64,000 bases of DNA from WTFV01 sp965203525. Its GTDB lineage: Bacteria; Acidobacteriota; Vicinamibacteria; Vicinamibacterales; UBA8438. Each line of letters begins with the position of its first letter. The stretch's first letter is position 1. The translations under genes were made by a program, and so were the position numbers. Under the pieces are notes generated by a model. That model ran no database searches, was not told where the DNA came from, and saw only the letters and a list, made by a program, of their open reading frames with translations. Shown piece after piece: positions 55,274 through 64,000 of this stretch. The stretch covers positions 4,030,001 through 4,094,000 of the forward strand of contig OZ241898.1 in the NCBI GenBank assembly GCA_965203525.1, read 5' to 3'.

Positions 55274-56563
55274 CTATTCGATCGCCGCGTAGACGAGGGT
55301 CTGGAACTCGCGCTCGAGGTCGTAGGCGGCGAACGGAAAGAACTGGGTCCACACCATGCCGACGAGCTCGGCCTCGGGGTCGATCCAGAAGAACGTGTTG
55401 GCGGCGCCGGCCCAGCGGAAGACCCCGTCGTGGTCCGGCTCGGGGGAGGCGCCGGCATCGACCAGCACCGCGAACCCGAGCCCGAAGCCGTAGCCGGCGC
55501 TGAGGAACGTCCCCAGCTCGATCGGGACCAGCGCGTCCGGCAGGCGGTTGGCGCGCATCTGCGCGACCGTCTCCGGGGCGAGGATGCGCACGCCGTCGAG
55601 GCTCCCCCCGGCGAGCAGCATCTGGGCGAACCGGACGTAGTCGGACGCGGTCGAGGTGAGCCCGCCGCCGCCGGACGGGAACGCCGGCGGGCGCGTGTAC
55701 TCGTCCACGGGAGAGTCGGCGACGACGAGCCGGCCGCCCCGCTGCTCGTAGCTGGCCATGAACCGGCCGCGCTTCCCGGCCGGCACCCAGAACGCGGTGT
55801 CGTCCATGCCGAGCGGCTCCAGGATGCGCGCCGCGACGAACGCGTCGAATGCCTGCCCCGACGCGACCTCCACGACGCGGCCCAGCACGTCGGTCGACAC
55901 GCTGTAGTTCCACCGCGTGCCCGGACTCGCGACGAGCGGAAGCCCGGCCACGCGGCGCGCGAAGTCGTCGAGACTGTCGGCGCGGTCGAGGGGGTTCGCT
56001 TCGTTGTAGAGGCGGTCGACGGCCGAGTCGCCGAAGAACCCGTAGGCGAGCCCCGACGTGTGGGTCAGCAGGTGCTCGACGGTGATGGGCCCGTCGGCCG
56101 CGGCGCGGCCGCCCCCGTCGGTCAGCACCTGCGCGCCGGCGAACTCGGGCACGAACTTCGAGAGCGGGTCGTCGAGCGCGACCTTGCCCTCTTCGACCAG
56201 CATCATCACCGCGGCGCTGGTCACCGGCTTGGTCATCGAGTAGATGCGGAAGATGTCGTCCCGCTCCAGGGGGTCGCCGGCCGCGGTGTCGCGGGTCCCC
56301 ACCGCCTCCCAGTGGACGACCTGCCCTCGGCGCGCCACCATCGTCATCACCCCGGCCAACCGGCCGTCGTCGACGTACGCCTGCATCGCGGGAACGATGC
56401 GGGCCAGCCCTGCCGCGGACATGCCCACCGCGCCGGGGTCGGCGACGGGAAGCCCGGCGTGGGCCGCGTCGGCGTCCTGCGCGGACGACTGCGCGAGCGC
56501 CGCCGGAGCGAGCGCCGCGGCGGCCACGAGCGCGGCCGCGACGCCTGCGGATTGAAGAGTCAT
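55274..56563 (-). CDS. Secreted serine hydrolase of the beta-lactamase class C / esterase family
   Basis: A 429-residue protein with a signal peptide (AAALVAAAALAPAALAQ). The catalytic Ser-x-x-Lys is in FRIYSMTKPVTSAAVMML; the Tyr of the second motif is in WNYSVSTDVLGRVVE (Y-S-V in place of Y-x-N); HTSGLAYGF is the usual loop. A third motif, near HDGVFRWAGAANTFFWIDP, lacks KTG, as in esterase-type members. It is more likely an esterase or D-aminopeptidase-like enzyme than an antibiotic-resistance enzyme. Confidence 0.88.
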   Translation of the reverse strand: MTLQSAGVAAALVAAAALAPAALAQSSAQDADAAHAGLPVADPGAVGMSAAGLARIVPAMQAYVDDGRLAGVMTMVARRGQVVHWEAVGTRDTAAGDPLERDDIFRIYSMTKPVTSAAVMMLVEEGKVALDDPLSKFVPEFAGAQVLTDGGGRAAADGPITVEHLLTHTSGLAYGFFGDSAVDRLYNEANPLDRADSLDDFARRVAGLPLVASPGTRWNYSVSTDVLGRVVEVASGQAFDAFVAARILEPLGMDDTAFWVPAGKRGRFMASYEQRGGRLVVADSPVDEYTRPPAFPSGGGGLTSTASDYVRFAQMLLAGGSLDGVRILAPETVAQMRANRLPDALVPIELGTFLSAGYGFGLGFAVLVDAGASPEPDHDGVFRWAGAANTFFWIDPEAELVGMVWTQFFPFAAYDLEREFQTLVYAAIE

Positions 56564-56694
56564 GAGCGCCTCCCTCGTCCTCGTTTTCTTCGGAACCCGG
56601 TTCCGCCTCGACCCGACTCGCGCTGCCCGTCTCGCGTCCAGCCCGAACAGGGTACCTCCTGGCCGCGGGGTGGACGGGCGGGGCCGGACGGCGG

Positions 56695-57183
<489 letters not shown>

Positions 57184-57255
57184 CGGCACCTCCGGAACGA
57201 CGGGACAAGCGTAACACTCCGCGCCGCTCGGGGCGGCCGCCCGGGAATTCGCATT

Positions 57256-57289
57256 TTGCACTTGATAAAAATAACAAGCAAGTGATAAT
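57256..57289 (+). promoter_or_regulatory. Promoter and operator of the hicBA-like operon
   Basis: In a sharply AT-rich patch, TTGATA (57262-57267) and GATAAT (57284-57289) are 16 bases apart, a near-consensus sigma-70 promoter. The inverted repeat CACTTG (57259-57264) / CAAGTG (57279-57284) overlaps both boxes and is a plausible operator for autoregulation by the antitoxin. Confidence 0.65.
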
Positions 57290-57320
57290 AGAACATCGGG
57301 ATGCGGCAGGGACAAACAGG

Positions 57321-57893
57321 ATGAAGACCGAATCAGTCCGGAAGCAGGTGCTCGCCGCGGCGCAACGCCTCTGCGAGGCACGGGACGACTGGACGTTCAC
57401 GCCCGCCGAGGTGGTGCGATTGCTGCCCGGCGTCAACGGGGCGACCGTGCGAACGGAAATCACCAGTCGATGCTGCGTGAACGCGCCTGTTCATCACGCG
57501 CACCGCTGGCCGTACTTCCGTTGCCTGGCCCGTGGTCGGTACCAGATCGAACCGGACTTCCGCCTGCCCCCGCCGGTGCCCGCGGCCCATCGGGACCTCC
57601 GCGCGGAACGTACCGCCGCCTCGAAGGCCGCGGAAGCCACGCCGGTGTACGGCGAAGCGCCCGTCGGCACGCGGGACGCCGTTCATGCCGTGGTGACCGA
57701 AAGCGACGGCTGGTACGTTGCCGAGTGCCTGGAGATCGCCGTCGTCACGCAGGCAAGGTCGTTCGACGACCTGCTCGCGAACCTTCGCGAGGCGCTGGCG
57801 CTGCACGTCGACGGCGAGGATCCCGCCCGGCTCGGCCTGTCGCCCGCGCCGCGGCTGTTCGTCAGCTACGAGGCGCCCCCGGTTCGAGTCTGA
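57321..57893 (+). CDS. hicB: HicB-type antitoxin fused to an N-terminal winged-helix-like domain
   Basis: A 190-residue protein. Residues 1-75 (VRKQVLAAAQRLCEARDDWTFTPAEVVRLLPGVNGATVRTEITSRCCVN) look like a small DNA-binding domain. Residues about 110-185 (VHAVVTESDGWYVAECLEIAVVTQARSFDDLLANLREALALHVDGED) are a clear HicB fold. It neutralises HicA and probably represses the operon. Unlike most hicAB loci the antitoxin gene comes first. The stop TGA overlaps the hicA ATG by one base. Confidence 0.85.
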   Translation: MKTESVRKQVLAAAQRLCEARDDWTFTPAEVVRLLPGVNGATVRTEITSRCCVNAPVHHAHRWPYFRCLARGRYQIEPDFRLPPPVPAAHRDLRAERTAASKAAEATPVYGEAPVGTRDAVHAVVTESDGWYVAECLEIAVVTQARSFDDLLANLREALALHVDGEDPARLGLSPAPRLFVSYEAPPVRV

Positions 57894-58138
57894 TGCCGCG
57901 TCTGCGACGACTCTCGTCCAGCGACGTGTTGCGGATCCTCCACCGGTTCGGTTTCGAGGTTGCCGCCCGACGCGGCAGCCACGTCAAGCTGGTGCGGGTC
58001 GCGCCGACCGGTGAGCGACAGATCCTGATCGTCCCCAACCACGCGAATCTGGCGACCGGCACCCTGCACGCCATCCAGCGGCAGGCGACGCGCCTCGTGC
58101 CTTCCGCCGAACTGCGGCGGGCGTTCTTCACGGACTGA
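57893..58138 (+). CDS. hicA: HicA-family mRNA interferase toxin
   Basis: An 81-residue protein with the complete HicA pattern: LSSSDVLRILHRFGFEVAARRGSHVKLVRV, with the catalytic histidine in GSH, then ILIVPNHANLATGTLHAIQRQA. It binds and cleaves mRNA when released from HicB. Its ATG overlaps the hicB stop codon, so synthesis is coupled to the antitoxin. Confidence 0.92.
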   Translation: MPRLRRLSSSDVLRILHRFGFEVAARRGSHVKLVRVAPTGERQILIVPNHANLATGTLHAIQRQATRLVPSAELRRAFFTD

Positions 58139-58198
58139 AGGCGGGGAACCTTCCCCCCGCGCCGACCGTCCGCTCCGCCGTTTGCCGCTGACGAACGA

Positions 58199-58224
58199 AA
58201 GGCCCGGCATTGCTGCCGGGCCTT
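58199..58224. terminator. Bidirectional hairpin terminator
   Basis: AAGGCCCGGC (58199-58208) and GCCGGGCCTT (58215-58224) form a perfect 10-bp stem with the loop ATTGCT, between the convergent hicA and DUF1552 genes. The A/T ends give short U-runs in both directions. Confidence 0.75.
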
Positions 58225-58253
58225 CGGAAGTTTCCGCCGCGCGGGCGCGCCGT

Positions 58254-59591
58254 TCAGCTCACCGTCAGCAAGTCGAGCGGGCCGGTGCTGTCGGCGATCC
58301 GGTCGACCGGCACGCCCATCTTGTCGAGGATGGTCAGGTGCAGGTTGGTCGCCGGCGTCTTCTCCTCGTAGCGCAGGTGACGCCCGCCCGGCCGGAGCTG
58401 CCCGGACGCGCCGCCCACCAGGACCAGCGGCAGCCCCTTGTTGTCGTGCAGGTTGCTGTCGGACATGCCGGCGCCGTAGAGCAGCATCATGTGGTCGAGC
58501 AGGTTGCCGTCGCCGTCCGGCGTCGCGCGCGCCTTCTCCAGGAAGTACCCGAAGAGCGAGATGTGGAACTCGTTGATCTTCGCGATCTTCTCGTAGAGGG
58601 TCGGGTCGTCGCGGTGATGGGACGTCGGGTGGTGCGAGTCCGGCACGCCGATCTCCGGATACGTCCGGCCGCTGATCTCGCGCGCCATCATGTACGTGCT
58701 GACGCGGGTGAGGTCGGTCTGGTAGGCCAGGAGCATCAGGTCGAACATCAGCTTCGCGTGCTCGGCGTAGGTCGCCGGGATCCCGGCCGGCTGATCCACC
58801 TCCGGCAGCGCGCGGCCGCTCTGCTCCTCCGCCTTCCGGATGCGCCGCTCGACGTCGCGCACCGCCTCCAGGTACTCGGTGACGCGCACCCGGTCGTTCG
58901 GGCCGAGCCCGCGCTGCAGCGCGTCGATCTTCTCGGTCACCGAGTCCAGGATGCTCCGGTCCTTGCGGATGCGGGCCAGCCGCGCGGCCGAATCCGTCGA
59001 GCCGGCGTCGCCGAAGAGCCGCTCGAACACCGCCCGCGGGTTGTTCTCGCCGGAGAGCGGCGTCGTGTCGCTGCGCCACGAGATCGTGTTCGTGTAGGTG
59101 CAACTGAAGCCGACGTCGCACGACCCGGAGACGTCGCGGCTGTCGAGCGCGAGCTCCAGGGAGGCGAGCTGCGTGTGCTTCTCGAAGTTGCGCGCGACGA
59201 GCTGATCGACGGACACCCCCGCCTGCAGGTTCGACTCGGTCCGCGCCGGCGTCACCCCGGTCAGGAACCGCGTCGCCGCGCTGGCGTGCACCCCGGCGTT
59301 GCTCGCCACGCCGTTCAGGCCGGTCAGGACGTGCATCTGGTCCTTGAACGCCTCGATCGGCTTCAGGATGCGGGTGGTCTCGAATCCGACGCCCTCCGCC
59401 GCCGGCGTGAAGTGCTTCATCGCCATGCCGTTCGGCACGTAGACGACGCCGAAGCGCCGCACCGGATGGGCCGCCGTGTTGCGGATGGCGGCGAACGCGG
59501 GAGCCATGCTGTCGAGGAACGGAAGCGCGAGCGATGCGCCGATGCCGCGCAGCACGGTACGCCGGGGAACGGCCTTGTGGGTGACGATCAT
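58254..59591 (-). CDS. DUF1552 secreted protein
   Basis: A 445-residue protein with a Tat-type signal (PRRTVLRGIGASLALPFLDSMAP). DUF1552 motifs are VYVPNGMAMKHFTP, LTGLNGV, HASAATRFLTG, SCTYTNTISW, YLEAVRDVERRIRKAE, MFDLMLLAYQTDLTRVSTYMMARE and HHPTSHHRDDP. Proteins of this family are exported and always paired with DUF1592-type cytochrome-like proteins; function unknown, possibly in polymer or sterol-like substrate oxidation. It overlaps the upstream gene by ATGA. Confidence 0.92.
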   Translation of the reverse strand: MIVTHKAVPRRTVLRGIGASLALPFLDSMAPAFAAIRNTAAHPVRRFGVVYVPNGMAMKHFTPAAEGVGFETTRILKPIEAFKDQMHVLTGLNGVASNAGVHASAATRFLTGVTPARTESNLQAGVSVDQLVARNFEKHTQLASLELALDSRDVSGSCDVGFSCTYTNTISWRSDTTPLSGENNPRAVFERLFGDAGSTDSAARLARIRKDRSILDSVTEKIDALQRGLGPNDRVRVTEYLEAVRDVERRIRKAEEQSGRALPEVDQPAGIPATYAEHAKLMFDLMLLAYQTDLTRVSTYMMAREISGRTYPEIGVPDSHHPTSHHRDDPTLYEKIAKINEFHISLFGYFLEKARATPDGDGNLLDHMMLLYGAGMSDSNLHDNKGLPLVLVGGASGQLRPGGRHLRYEEKTPATNLHLTILDKMGVPVDRIADSTGPLDLLTVS

Positions 59592-62053
59592 GAGTCTGAC
59601 CTCCGCATCTGGAACGGGGCGCTGTTGACGATGCCGAGAATGATAGACGACCAGCGGTAGTCCTCGCCAGCCGCCCGGCGCACGATCTTCCGCACGGTCG
59701 GGGCGTCGTAGTGCTCCATCCCGCGGCCGAGCGCGTACGTCAGAAGTTTCTCGGTGACGGTTCCGACGAAGTCGTCCGGCCGGGCCAGCAGCAGGCCGCT
59801 CAGCCCGGCGCGGCCCTCGAAGCGCGAGCCGTCCGGCAGCACGCCGGTGGCGTCGACGGGGGTGCCCCCCTCGTTGACGTCGCGCCACCCGCCGATGGCG
59901 TCGTAGTTCTGCAGCGCGAACCCGATCGGGTCCATCGGGGCGTGGCAGACCGAGCAGGCCGGGTTCTCGCGGTGCTGGACCATCGCCTCGCGCATCGACA
60001 CCGGCTCGCCGTCCTCGTTCCGCTCCTCGAGGGCCGGGATGTCCGGCGGCGGCTCCGGCGGCGGCGCCCCCAGCAGGTTCTCGAGCACCCACTTGCCGCG
60101 CAGCACCGGCGAGGTGCGGTTGGGGTACGAGGTGACGGTCATCACGCTGCCGTGGCCGAGCAGGCCGCCCCGCCGGGCGCCGTCGAGCGCCACCCGCCGG
60201 AACCGGCTCCCGTAGACGTTCGGGATGCCATAGTGCTCGGCGAGCCGCTGGTTGACCCAGGTGTAGTCGGCCGCCAGCAGCTCGAGCACGCTGGCGTCGG
60301 CCCGCAACTGGTTGCCGATGAACAGCTCCGTCTCGCGCGTGAACGCCTCGCGCAGGTTCTCGTCGAACTCCGGGAAGACGTTCGGGTCGGGATAGACGCC
60401 GCCCACGTTGCGCAGGTAGAGCCACTGCCCGGCGAAGTTGTCGACCATCGCCTGCGAGCGCGGGTCGGCCAGCATCCGCCGCACCTGCGCATCGAGTACC
60501 GGCGGGTCGCTCAGCGTTCCGTTCTCGGCCGCCGCGAGCAGCTCGTCGTCCGGGATGCTGCTCCAGAGGAAGAACGAAAGCCGCGACGCGAGTTCGACGT
60601 CGGAGATCGGATAGGCGGCACCCCTCGGCGCGTCCACCGGATCCCGCTCGACGCGGTAGAGGAAGTCCGGATCGGCCAGCAGCCGCTCGAGCGCGAACTG
60701 GATGCCTTTCTCGAAGCCCCCCTCGGCCCGGCCCCACTCGTAGAACTCCAGCAGCGTCGCCACGTCGCCTTCGTCCACCGGGCGCCGGTAGGCGCGGCGG
60801 GCGAGGGCGCCCAGGATCTCCCGCGCGCACGCCTCCGCCTCGGACGCCGGCGCCGCCGGATCCGGCCGGCAGGTGAAGATGCGCCGGCGGCTCGGCGTGT
60901 CTCCCGGCCCGGCGACGCGCAACGGTCCGGTGATCCGCACGCTGCCGAGGGCCGGATTCCCGTCCGGCATCTCGTTGATGGCGAGGGCGAATCCGGTCTG
61001 CCGCGGCTGCAGCACCCCCTCCTCTTCCCACGTCTCGCGGGGGAAGGAGATGCCGACGGTGTGCGGCCCCGCCGAGACGGTCGCGGTCACCTCCAGCGGA
61101 TCGTCGGCGTGCAGCGTGTAGTGCTCCCAGTCGTCGGTCCCGCGGATGTTGCCGGCGAAGCTGATCGGGGCGGGGGTGCCCGGCGCCTCGCCGCCGAACG
61201 TGAACCGCTCGAGGCGCCGCCCGTCGAGCCGGAACTCGATCTCGTGCGCGTCGTCGATGCCCCGCACGTAGCCGACGTAGTTCGTCTGCAGGCGCACCCT
61301 GATGCGGTATTCGCCGTCCACCGGGAAGTGGTGCCGGATGGCCGCGCCGCCGCGCGACCCGAACGGCAGGTCCTCGCTCCGCCGATCGCTCTGGATGAGG
61401 TTGAGGGGCACGTCGTAGGTCGTGATCTCCGCGCCGCCGGCCGGCGCCTCGCCGATCGCCAGGCGGCCGATCTTCTTGGCGGCCGACACGTAGCGCTCGA
61501 ACAGCGCGGGCGACAGCGACAGCGAGGTGGCGATGTTGTCGAAGCCGTTCCGGTCCGGCGCGTCGGCCGGAATCAGCGCGTCGACGTCGATCTCCAGGTC
61601 CAGCAGGTCGCGGATTACGTTGCGGTACTCCGCCTGGTTGAGCCGGTGGAACGCCTGCGTGCGGCCCGGGTTCGGACGCGCCTCGGCGACGCGGTCCAGC
61701 TCGTCCTCGAGCCAGCGGCGGAAGCCGTCGTAGGTTTCCCGATCCGGGCGGGGACGGGGTTGCGGCGGCATCGCGCCGACGCGCAGCTTGCGGACCACCT
61801 TCTCCCACAGCTCGGGAGCGGCGGCCACGTCGTCGACGTCGGCGGAGTCGAGGGCCAGACCGACCAGGCGCAACTGCTCGGCCATCATGCCGGCGCCGGC
61901 GCCCGCCACCACGCGCTCGTTGTGGCAGGTGACGCAGTACCGGTCGAGGAGCGCCCGCTGCGGGGACGCGGCCGCGGGCTCCCCGGCCTGCGCGAACGCC
62001 GCGGCAGGCGGCAGCAGGGCGGCGACGCCCGCGACGAACCAGCCTGTATGCAC
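59588..62053 (-). CDS. DUF1587/1592/1588/1585 multi-domain c-type cytochrome-like protein
   Basis: An 821-residue exported protein: signal peptide, then a haem c motif CVTCH at residues 40-44 in a PSCyt1-like region, DUF1587 (FHRLNQAEYRNVIRDLLDLEIDVDALIPAD), a carbohydrate-binding-like beta domain, DUF1592 (LASRLSFFLWSSIPDDELL), DUF1588 (NRTSPVLRGKWVLENLLGAPPPEPP, with CSVCHAPMDPIGFALQNYDAIGGWRD as a second haem site) and DUF1585. This architecture is common in Planctomycetes and Acidobacteria. It forms a coupled pair with the DUF1552 gene. Confidence 0.93.
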   Translation of the reverse strand: MHTGWFVAGVAALLPPAAAFAQAGEPAAASPQRALLDRYCVTCHNERVVAGAGAGMMAEQLRLVGLALDSADVDDVAAAPELWEKVVRKLRVGAMPPQPRPRPDRETYDGFRRWLEDELDRVAEARPNPGRTQAFHRLNQAEYRNVIRDLLDLEIDVDALIPADAPDRNGFDNIATSLSLSPALFERYVSAAKKIGRLAIGEAPAGGAEITTYDVPLNLIQSDRRSEDLPFGSRGGAAIRHHFPVDGEYRIRVRLQTNYVGYVRGIDDAHEIEFRLDGRRLERFTFGGEAPGTPAPISFAGNIRGTDDWEHYTLHADDPLEVTATVSAGPHTVGISFPRETWEEEGVLQPRQTGFALAINEMPDGNPALGSVRITGPLRVAGPGDTPSRRRIFTCRPDPAAPASEAEACAREILGALARRAYRRPVDEGDVATLLEFYEWGRAEGGFEKGIQFALERLLADPDFLYRVERDPVDAPRGAAYPISDVELASRLSFFLWSSIPDDELLAAAENGTLSDPPVLDAQVRRMLADPRSQAMVDNFAGQWLYLRNVGGVYPDPNVFPEFDENLREAFTRETELFIGNQLRADASVLELLAADYTWVNQRLAEHYGIPNVYGSRFRRVALDGARRGGLLGHGSVMTVTSYPNRTSPVLRGKWVLENLLGAPPPEPPPDIPALEERNEDGEPVSMREAMVQHRENPACSVCHAPMDPIGFALQNYDAIGGWRDVNEGGTPVDATGVLPDGSRFEGRAGLSGLLLARPDDFVGTVTEKLLTYALGRGMEHYDAPTVRKIVRRAAGEDYRWSSIILGIVNSAPFQMRRSDS

Positions 62054-62177
62054 CTGCAGCCCCTTTCGGTGAAGAGCGATGGCGGTACCGGGACCCGGTA
62101 GTCTGACCGGGTTCGCGGCGCGTTGTCAATCGCGGTGCGGCTGCGGTACCATCGGCCGGCCAGGAGGCGACCACGGG

Positions 62178-63788
62178 ATGAAAGTCAAGCGGATTGCGAC
62201 CAGCGGTTCTTCGACGGCGCGGCTCGCGGCCCTGCTGGCCGCCGGCGTCGTCCTGGTTCCCGCGCCGGGCGCGGCGGCCGGCGGCGTCGACGCGCCGGCG
62301 ATCGTCGACGCGGCGCGGGTCCGGGACGCCGACGCCGTCCGGACGCTCCTCGCCGCGGGCGCCGACCCCGACGCCGCCCAGCCGGACGGCGCCACGGCGC
62401 TCCACTGGGCGGCCTACCGGGATGATCACGGGCTCGCCGCGCTCCTGCTGGCGGCCGGCGCCGACGTCAACGCCGCCAACGAGCTGGGCGCGACGCCGGT
62501 CTGGCTGGCCGCCGACAACGGCAGCGCGGCCATGGTCGAGCGGCTGCTGGACGCGGGCGCCGACCCGGACGCCGCGTTGCGCAACGGCGAGACGCCGGTC
62601 ATGACCGCCGCGCGCACCGGCGACGCGGACGCCGTGCGGCGGCTCCTGGCCCGCGGGGCCGACGTCGACGCGCAGGAGCATTCGCGCGGGCAGACCGCGC
62701 TGATGTGGGCGGTGGCCCAGGGCCATCACGACGTGATCGACGTGCTGCTCGCGCACGGCGCGGACGTCGACGCCCGTTCCCGCGTCCGGCCCCGCATGAT
62801 GCACGCCGAGTCCACCAACGCCTCGCAGTACGACCAGGGCCTCGTCTGGAACCGCGGCGGGTACACGCCGCTGCTGTTCGCGGCCCGCCACGGCGACGCC
62901 ATGGCGGGCCGCCGGCTCGTCGGCGCCGGCGCGGACGTCGACGACGCGGCCCCCACCGGCGCGAGCGCCTTGGTGGTGGCGGCGCACGGCGGCCACGCCG
63001 ACTTCGTGCGGTTCGCGCTGGCGGCGGGCGCCGATCCCAACGACGCCGGGGCCGGATACGCGCCGCTGCACGCCGCGGTCCTGCGCGGCGACGCGGAGCT
63101 GGCGACGGCCCTGCTGGCGGCCGGCGCGGATCCGAACACGCGCCTCGAGAAGGGAACGCCGCTCCGCCGCGCGGGCCAGGACTGGGCCATCGCGCCGCAA
63201 CTCGTCAGCGCCACGCCGTACTGGCTCGCGGCGTACTATCAAGAGGCGGACCTGATGCGGGCGCTGGCCGCCTGGGGCGCCGACCCGGGCCGGACCACGC
63301 TGGAGCGCTGGGCGCACGTCTTCGAGCGGGCCGGCGGCGTCGGGCCGCCGCACGTCGCGGGCGGCTTCCAGACGCCGCTGCTGGCCGCGGTCAGCGGAAC
63401 GCACACGCGCGGGCGGACTTTCAACAGCTCGTTGCGGAACCCGGACCGCGAGGAGCGCGCGGCGTACGAAGCGGCCCGGGCGGCCATCGAGCACGGGGCC
63501 GACGTCAACCAGGCCGACCACGCCGGCACGGCGCCGCTGCACAGCGCCGCGCAGCGCAACTACGCCACGCTGGTCGAACTGCTCGCGGCGCACGGCGCCG
63601 ACCTGGACCGGAAGAACGGCCGGGGGACCACCGCGCTGACGCTGGCCGAGCGCGCCGAGGCGCGGCGCCTCGAACGGCCCGACATCACCCGCTATCCGAG
63701 CGGGAACTCGGCGCAGGCGCTGCGCGACCTCGGCGCGGGCCGGGAGGCGGACGAGACGCAGGCCGCCGCGGAACGGCAGCCGGAGTAG
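62178..63788 (+). CDS. Secreted ankyrin-repeat protein
   Basis: A 536-residue protein with a signal peptide (LAALLAAGVVLVPAPGAAAGG) and about nine ankyrin repeats of the type DGATALHWAAYRDDHGLAALLLAAGADVNAAN. They are interrupted by insertions around residues 210-235 and 335-430. It is probably a periplasmic protein-binding scaffold. The ATG at 62178 follows AGGAGG at 62162; the upstream extension of the frame is unsupported. The next gene starts 26 bases downstream. Confidence 0.9.
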   Translation: MKVKRIATSGSSTARLAALLAAGVVLVPAPGAAAGGVDAPAIVDAARVRDADAVRTLLAAGADPDAAQPDGATALHWAAYRDDHGLAALLLAAGADVNAANELGATPVWLAADNGSAAMVERLLDAGADPDAALRNGETPVMTAARTGDADAVRRLLARGADVDAQEHSRGQTALMWAVAQGHHDVIDVLLAHGADVDARSRVRPRMMHAESTNASQYDQGLVWNRGGYTPLLFAARHGDAMAGRRLVGAGADVDDAAPTGASALVVAAHGGHADFVRFALAAGADPNDAGAGYAPLHAAVLRGDAELATALLAAGADPNTRLEKGTPLRRAGQDWAIAPQLVSATPYWLAAYYQEADLMRALAAWGADPGRTTLERWAHVFERAGGVGPPHVAGGFQTPLLAAVSGTHTRGRTFNSSLRNPDREERAAYEAARAAIEHGADVNQADHAGTAPLHSAAQRNYATLVELLAAHGADLDRKNGRGTTALTLAERAEARRLERPDITRYPSGNSAQALRDLGAGREADETQAAAERQPE

Positions 63789-63814
63789 GGGCGCTTCGTC
63801 CCGGGGAGGTTCCA

Positions 63815-64000
63815 GTGACAGGTTGCGCCCGCGGACCCGCGCGGTCCCGTTCCGACACCCGCTTCCGGCCGCCGTCGATCCTCCGGCTCCTCGCCGCCTG
63901 GGCGGCGCTGTCCGCCGTGGCCGCCCCCGCCGCCGCGCAGCGCGGCGCCCCGAACGGGGAGTGGCCTTCCTACGGCGGCGACCTCGGCGGCACCAAGTAC
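63815..64000 (+). CDS. PQQ-dependent dehydrogenase, N-terminal part (continues beyond window)
   Basis: GTG at 63815, eight bases after GGGGAGGT, opens a frame with a signal peptide (ILRLLAAWAALSAVAAPAAAQ) followed by NGEWPSYGGDLGGTKY. That is the same mature N-terminus as the quinoprotein at 40564-42621 (GEWRTYGGDLGHTRY). Only 62 codons are inside the window. Confidence 0.88.
   Translation, partial: MTGCARGPARSRSDTRFRPPSILRLLAAWAALSAVAAPAAAQRGAPNGEWPSYGGDLGGTKY

Noticed and set aside
55274..56563. Class C beta-lactamase resistance gene
   Set aside because: SxxK and a Tyr motif are present but no KTG is seen, and the sequence resembles esterase-type relatives; a resistance role is not supported.

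Overview
The window is a GC-rich chromosomal segment. It most resembles Acidobacteriota, perhaps a Vicinamibacteria-like lineage. That is inferred from the gene families present (paired DUF1592 and DUF1552 secreted proteins, PQQ quinoproteins, an NHL beta-propeller, a form II molybdenum hydroxylase), not from a marker gene. No rRNA or tRNA gene was recognised.

Layout. 1-9.2 kb is metabolic and housekeeping: a DUF2236 oxygenase fragment, DinB, an AAA/DUF4143 ATPase, catalase, a TauD-type dioxygenase, an avtA-mmsA operon for valine metabolism and an NHL-repeat protein. 9.3-34.2 kb is a type I-G (old I-U) CRISPR-Cas locus: csb1 (cas7), csb2 (cas5-cas6), cas3, a Cas8-like gene interrupted by one in-frame TAG, cas4, cas1, cas2, a 205-bp leader, then an array that I count by hand as 220 identical 37-bp repeats and 219 spacers. 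34.6-38.5 kb is a tight three-gene operon (DUF3696-type AAA ATPase, TOPRIM-like nuclease, DUF262 protein) that looks like an uncharacterised defence cassette. Its upstream region carries a 35-bp near copy of the sequence upstream of csb1. 38.9-64 kb is metabolic again: a PcaB-like lyase, a PQQ dehydrogenase, a PDZ protein, CoxM and CoxL subunits, a cobalamin uptake locus (btuF, B12 riboswitch, btuB, btuC, btuD), a retropepsin-like protein, a PuuD-like membrane protein, a serine hydrolase, CoxS about 9.5 kb from its partners, a HicBA toxin-antitoxin pair, the DUF1552/DUF1592 pair, an ankyrin protein and the start of another PQQ dehydrogenase.

The most unusual signal lies outside the array. At five gene borders (9309, 38480, 40485, 48270, 52267) a 36-38 bp sequence, different at each site, occurs twice around a 35-38 bp unique insert, giving a period of 72-75 bp. 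The CRISPR array has 37-bp repeats, 34-40 bp spacers and a mean period of 73.2 bp. Looser examples lie at 488, 1209, 43739 and 52118. In btuD the structure visibly splits the original start codon from the gene. I infer that these are scars of off-target spacer integration by the Cas1-Cas2 machinery, that is, single-spacer neo-CRISPR loci.

Two further oddities fit an adaptation-rich, possibly interference-poor system. One spacer matches the locus's own csb1 gene at 35 of 36 positions; the single mismatch is synonymous and falls on position 30, which Cascade-type complexes do not read. The Cas8-like gene is broken by the TAG codon. Several spacer pairs sample homologous but diverged targets, which suggests a long arms race with one phage lineage.
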